Assembly: GCF_004322755.1 (NCBI RefSeq)
Contig: NZ_CP036401.1
Coordinates: 6,882,001 to 6,946,000, forward strand
DNA from: Pseudoduganella albidiflava
GTDB taxonomy: Bacteria > Pseudomonadota > Gammaproteobacteria > Burkholderiales > Burkholderiaceae_D
DNA length: 64,000 bases
Reading direction: 5' to 3'
Part shown: in pieces, positions 60,219 to 64,000 of the stretch
How positions within the stretch are numbered: position 1 is the first letter of the stretch
How the letters are laid out: each line of letters starts with the position of its first letter
The notes under the pieces: model-generated
Seen by the model: the letters and a program-made list of their open reading frames with translations, nothing else
Told to the model about the DNA's origin: nothing
Databases searched by the model: none
Translations under genes and position numbers: made by a program

Positions 60219-63200
60219 CTATGCAAGGATCGCCCGCAATTCCTCCACGCCGAGCGCTGGCGCCAGTGCCCCCTCGGCATCCAGCACGGCGTTGGCCAGT
60301 TCGCCCTTGCGGCGCTGCATCTCCTGGATTTTTTCCTCCAGCGTGCCGCGTGCGATGAGCTTGTAGACGAACACCGGCCGTTCCTGGCCGATGCGCCAGG
60401 CCCGGTCGGTGGCCTGGTTTTCGCTGGCGGGATTCCACCAGGGATCGTAGTGGATGACCGTATCGGCCGCAGTGAGGTTCAGCCCCACGCCGCCCGCTTT
60501 CAGGCTGATCAGGAACACCGCGGCATTGCCCTCCTGGAAAGCAGCGATCGGCGCGGCGCGGTCGACCGTGTCGCCCGTCAGTAAGGCAAACTCGACAGCG
60601 CGGGCCCGCAGGGCCGCCGCGATCAGCGCCAGCATGCTGGTGAACTGCGAGAACACCAGCACCTTGCGGCCTTCGCTCAGCAGCGTGTCCAGCAGCTCCA
60701 TCAGCGTGTCGAGCTTGGCCGAGCCGGCGCTGGCGGTATCGCGTCCCTTGAGCAGGCGCGGGTCGCAGCATGCCTGGCGCAGCTTGAGCAGCGCGTCCAG
60801 GATCACGATCTGGCTGCGCGCCAGGCCCTTGCGGTCGATCTCGTCGCGCACCTTGCGGTCCATGGCCACGCGCACCGTTTCATACAGGTCGCGCTGCACA
60901 CCCCCCAGTTCCACGGGCAGCACGATCTCCGTCTTCGGCGGCAGCTCGGTGGCCACCTTGTCCTTGGTCCGCCGCAGCATGAACGGCTTCACGCGCCGCG
61001 CCAGCAAGTCCTTGCGCAAGGTGTCGCCCTGCTGTTCGATGGGCTTGCGGAAATGGGCATTGAAGGCTTTTTCGTCGCCCAGCAGGCCCGGCATCAGGAA
61101 ATGGAACTGCGACCACAGTTCGCCCAGATGGTTCTGCACCGGGGTACCGGTCAGGCACAGGCGATGCCGCGCATCGAGCAGGCAGGCCACCTGGGCGGCG
61201 CGGGAACGGCTGTTCTTGATGTATTGCGCTTCGTCCAGGATCAGCAGGTGGTAGCGCCGCTGGCGCAGCACGTCCTCGTCGCGGCCGAGCAATGCATAGG
61301 TTGTCAGCACCAGGTCGGCCTGGCCGATCCCGTCGAACAGCGCGGCCCGGTCCTTGCCATGCAGGAGCAGCACGCGCAGGCCAGGCGCGAAGCGCGCGGC
61401 CTCGGCCTGCCAGTTGCCCATCAGGCTGGTCGGCGCCACCACCAGCGCGGGCGCATCGAGCCGGCCCGCCTCCTTTTCGACCAGGATGTGGGCCAGCGTC
61501 TGGATCGTCTTGCCGAGCCCCATGTCGTCGGCCAGGATGCCGGCGAAATCGTATTCGCGCAGGAACTGCATCCAGGCCAGGCCGTCGAGCTGGTAGGCGC
61601 GCAGCGTGGCGCGCAGGCCGGCCGGCGCAGCGACCGGCATGACGCCGGCGAAGCCGTCGAGTTTCCTGCCCAGTTCGCGCAGGCGCTCGCCGCCCATCCA
61701 GCGCAGCTGCGCGGCCCGTTCCAGTTCCGCCAGCCGGGCGGCGTCCGTCACGGGCAGGCGCAGCGTGCTGCCCAGGCGTTCGGCGAAATACAGTTCGCCC
61801 AGCGTGGCCAGGATCGGCCGGATGCGGCTCCACGGCAGCGCAGCGCGCCGGCCATCGGGCAGGTCGACAAGGATCTCGCTGCCATCCGCGCGCGCGGCCA
61901 GGGCCGTGGCATCGAAGTCGTGCGGCGCTGCGCGGATCAATTGCAGCAGCAGGGGCAGCAGGGCGTGGCGCTGGCCATCGATGACGAAGCCGAGTCCGAG
62001 GGCGAACCAGGCACTGACGCCCTCGCCTTCCTCGTCCAGCTCGGCATACCAGTCTTGCGGATCATCGAAGTCGAAGCGGAAACCGGTGTTCATCGAGACC
62101 TGCCAGCCGGCCGTGCGCAGGCGCGGCAGGCCATGGCGCATGAAGTCGATCCAGTCTTGTGGCGCAGGCAGCCGCATGGAAGGGTATCGCCCCGGTAGCG
62201 ATTTCTCCGTGTCGGCGGCAAATCCCTGGCTGGCGAGCAGGCCCGCAGCCGCCCGTTCGGCTTCCATGTCGCGCGCCACCAGTTCGATCGTGTCCCCCGT
62301 CGTCCGGCGCAATACCGGTCCGGTCTCGCCTTCGGTGGATAGGCCGTCGTAACTGAAATGCAGCAGCGCGTGATCGTCCCACGCCGGCTTGTCGCGGAGG
62401 TTGGCGGCCCGGCTGTCGAGCAGCAGGTGCGGCACCGGTGCAATATCGCTGCGCTGGCGCGTCGCCAGTTCCAGCGGCGCGGGCAGCACCCGGTCCAGGC
62501 CTTGCGCGGCCAGGCGTGCCGCCATGCCGGCGCGCTGCTGAGGTGCCAGTTGCGGTGCGTTCGCGACCAGGTCCAGCAGGTCGGCAAGGGGAAGCACGGC
62601 AAGTTCCCGCGGCAGCGCCAGCTCGCCCAGCATGCCGCCGTCCACGTAGTGTGCCGGCTCCGTGGCCAGCACATGGCCGACCGGCGTGCCGTCGTCGAAG
62701 CGCCAGCCCAGCCGGACCTGGTCATTGCCGGCGTTGTCGGCGTCGTCGGCGTGCCAGCCGAGCGTGGCGCTGCGTCGCGGGCCTTGCCGGACTGATACCA
62801 CATCGCCGTTCTTCAGCCTGGCGGTCGAGTGCGCGAACAGCAGGCGGTTTTCCGCACGCAACTGCTCCAGCAGGCGGGTGCCGATCGGGCCGGCAGGCCG
62901 GATATCGCCGGCAAACATGCTGCCGGTGCGCAGTGCGGACAGCAGACGGACCGGCTCTTCGTCCTCCGGCCGCATGTAGTTCGGCAGCGTGGATAGCAGG
63001 CTGTAGAAGTCGTTGTGGATGGTGGCGGCGACGATGCCGCCATCCTTGCGCAGGCGCGCCTTGCACACGTTCAGCCGCAGCGCGCCGTCCTCGCCGTCCG
63101 GCACCAGCACGTACACCAGGCGGTATTCCGGGCCGCGGGCCGGCACCGCTGGCGTGCTGGCTTGCTTGAACGTGCGCGCAAGGCGTTCCAGCCATCGTTC

Positions 63201-63521
63201 CGCACTGGCCGGCAAGGCTGACGGAGGTGCCGCCGGCGCTGCCTTCTGGTGTTTCATGCTGGCCAGCAGCACCGCGACCACGTGCTTGCAGTTGTAGTCC
63301 ATCGGGCAGGTGCAGGAACCCTTTACCCGCAAGCCGCGCCGGCCTGCTTCCAGGTAAATGCTTTGCACATAGACTTCAGGGCCGCTGCCCTCGACTTCGC
63401 CATACAGGAATGTATCGTCCCACTCGAAGGTGACGACCTTGCGACGGCGTACGTAATCTTCGCCGCGTGCAAAGGTGGCGGTATCGAACTCGTGTGCGAT
63501 CTGGTCGATGGACAAGTGCAT
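60219..63521 (-). CDS. SNF2-type DEAD/DEAH helicase with SWIM zinc finger
   Basis: 1100 residues. The N-terminal SWIM finger is CTCPMDYNCKH (about 70-80), and a long linker domain follows. The SNF2 helicase core has Walker A DDMGLGKTIQT (K671), DEAH-like LLILDEAQYIKNS and the C-terminal helicase motifs VFSQFTSML and ATDRAWRIGQERPVFVYKLI. It probably remodels protein-DNA complexes or acts in recombination; bacterial members are often near stress genes, but its role is not known. No accessory nuclease nearby. Confidence 0.93.
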   Translation of the reverse strand: MHLSIDQIAHEFDTATFARGEDYVRRRKVVTFEWDDTFLYGEVEGSGPEVYVQSIYLEAGRRGLRVKGSCTCPMDYNCKHVVAVLLASMKHQKAAPAAPPSALPASAERWLERLARTFKQASTPAVPARGPEYRLVYVLVPDGEDGALRLNVCKARLRKDGGIVAATIHNDFYSLLSTLPNYMRPEDEEPVRLLSALRTGSMFAGDIRPAGPIGTRLLEQLRAENRLLFAHSTARLKNGDVVSVRQGPRRSATLGWHADDADNAGNDQVRLGWRFDDGTPVGHVLATEPAHYVDGGMLGELALPRELAVLPLADLLDLVANAPQLAPQQRAGMAARLAAQGLDRVLPAPLELATRQRSDIAPVPHLLLDSRAANLRDKPAWDDHALLHFSYDGLSTEGETGPVLRRTTGDTIELVARDMEAERAAAGLLASQGFAADTEKSLPGRYPSMRLPAPQDWIDFMRHGLPRLRTAGWQVSMNTGFRFDFDDPQDWYAELDEEGEGVSAWFALGLGFVIDGQRHALLPLLLQLIRAAPHDFDATALAARADGSEILVDLPDGRRAALPWSRIRPILATLGELYFAERLGSTLRLPVTDAARLAELERAAQLRWMGGERLRELGRKLDGFAGVMPVAAPAGLRATLRAYQLDGLAWMQFLREYDFAGILADDMGLGKTIQTLAHILVEKEAGRLDAPALVVAPTSLMGNWQAEAARFAPGLRVLLLHGKDRAALFDGIGQADLVLTTYALLGRDEDVLRQRRYHLLILDEAQYIKNSRSRAAQVACLLDARHRLCLTGTPVQNHLGELWSQFHFLMPGLLGDEKAFNAHFRKPIEQQGDTLRKDLLARRVKPFMLRRTKDKVATELPPKTEIVLPVELGGVQRDLYETVRVAMDRKVRDEIDRKGLARSQIVILDALLKLRQACCDPRLLKGRDTASAGSAKLDTLMELLDTLLSEGRKVLVFSQFTSMLALIAAALRARAVEFALLTGDTVDRAAPIAAFQEGNAAVFLISLKAGGVGLNLTAADTVIHYDPWWNPASENQATDRAWRIGQERPVFVYKLIARGTLEEKIQEMQRRKGELANAVLDAEGALAPALGVEELRAILA

Positions 63522-63701
63522 GACAGAAGCATTGCAAGGTAGATGGATGCGACATTATCGCCGGTCGCCGTTGCCGATTGTCCGCCGCCGCGCAGGTTTC
63601 CCTCAGGTTCGCTCCGGATGTCCGCCCGTGTCCTGCCTGTTCCTGCTTATACGCTGCTCATGTCTTGCTCATTTCCTGCTCACGGCTTGCTCATGGCTTG
63701 C
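63522..63701. other. Short intergenic region with 11-bp repeats
   Basis: 180 bp between the helicase start and the esterase stop; five TGCTCA-headed 11-bp units occupy its right part. It must hold the helicase promoter; none clear. Confidence 0.4.
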
Positions 63702-63709
63702 TCACGTTC
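63655..63709. repeat. 11-bp tandem repeat TGCTCANNNCT, five units
   Basis: TGCTCA occurs at 63655, 63666, 63677, 63688 and 63699, exactly 11 bp apart, with variable following bases. The last unit overlaps the stop of the esterase gene. Confidence 0.85.
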
Positions 63710-64000
63710 CCGGCTGCACATACGGCACCTTGGCGAAAATCCGCCGTTCGGCGCCGCGCGGATCGTCTTCCAGCCGGGGCGGCACGTCGAAGATCATGGT
63801 CTGACGCCGCGTCATGTCGTAAGGTTCCCAGCGCGGGATGAACCTGCTGTCGGGATCACCGCTGCGCGCGAAGGCGATGAATGCCTCGCTCATCATGTCC
63901 GCCATGGCCTGCGCCTGCGGGCCGATGGCGGTGGCGCCCGGCTTGGCGATGTTGTCGAACACCAGCTGGATGTCCGACGCATGCGGCGCGCCGAACTTGC
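63702..64000 (-). CDS. Carboxylesterase family protein (3' end; runs off the window)
   Basis: The last ~99 codons of a type B carboxylesterase/lipase. KFGAPHASDIQLVFDNIAKP contains the expected catalytic His, and AMADMMSEAFIAFARSGDPD and DMTRRQTMIFDVPPRLEDDP are typical of the C-terminus. Ends at 63702. The serine and acidic residues lie beyond the window, so activity cannot be assessed. Confidence 0.8.
   Translation of the reverse strand, partial: KFGAPHASDIQLVFDNIAKPGATAIGPQAQAMADMMSEAFIAFARSGDPDSRFIPRWEPYDMTRRQTMIFDVPPRLEDDPRGAERRIFAKVPYVQPGT

Noticed and set aside
63655..63709. CRISPR array
   Set aside because: Units are 11 bp and contiguous; there are no 25-40 bp repeats with unique spacers, and no cas genes.

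Overview
The window looks like an origin-proximal chromosomal segment of a high-GC betaproteobacterium in the family Oxalobacteraceae (Massilia, Duganella or Pseudoduganella type). This rests on the protein sequences, the conserved mnmG-rsmG-parA-parB-atpIBEFHAGDC order, three parS sites and the style of the intergenic repeats. Most genes are ordinary chromosomal ones. I see no insertion sequence, prophage, CRISPR array, tRNA or rRNA.

Layout. 1-2632: 5' part of a large Calx-beta repeat surface or secreted protein (minus strand). 2905-3462: small lipoprotein. 3745-11002: complete F1Fo ATP synthase operon on the minus strand, with a clear sigma-70 promoter near 11046-11075. 11668-16165: parB, parA, rsmG and mnmG, followed by three parS sites at 16250-16393. 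16395-20708: TSUP permease, iron-dependent alcohol dehydrogenase and a 3-hydroxybutyrate oligomer hydrolase. 20808-26043: a five-gene branched-chain amino acid (Liv) ABC transporter. 26326-27375: nitronate monooxygenase.

27376-28223 is a non-coding block with two diverged copies of a ~240-bp module. The copies are offset by 511 bp, and each carries DnaA boxes, GTAAACC repeats and a CTACTA tract. A second non-coding block at 44371-45039 holds about 20 degenerate TGTGGATAA-like words, all in one orientation.

28224-47527 is mixed housekeeping: MTA/SAH nucleosidase, type B PutA with a divergent Lrp-type regulator, a chemoreceptor-like protein, a LysR regulator, rsmD-coaD-ferredoxin, a HAD-Nudix fusion with a divergent DeoR regulator, glmU, an ACP phosphodiesterase, an Lrp regulator and glmS. 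48064-64000 is more accessory: a DUF4157 (eCIS-core) protein whose C-terminal half has a caspase-like His/Cys arrangement, a DUF885 protein, a DUF4148 protein, PhoX with a four-repeat PHO box, a two-component system beside MipA/OmpV, a serine hydrolase, an SNF2 helicase with a SWIM finger and the end of a carboxylesterase.

Functionally the left half joins energy supply (ATP synthase) with chromosome segregation (ParABS). GlmU and GlmS both feed UDP-GlcNAc synthesis. PutA/PutR, Liv and Pho genes deal with amino-acid and phosphate acquisition. Short intergenic tandem repeats (9, 11, 12 and 14 bp) and nested palindromes recur throughout. The strongest candidates for something undescribed are the duplicated DnaA-box module, the degenerate DnaA-box-like array and the DUF4157/caspase-like fusion.
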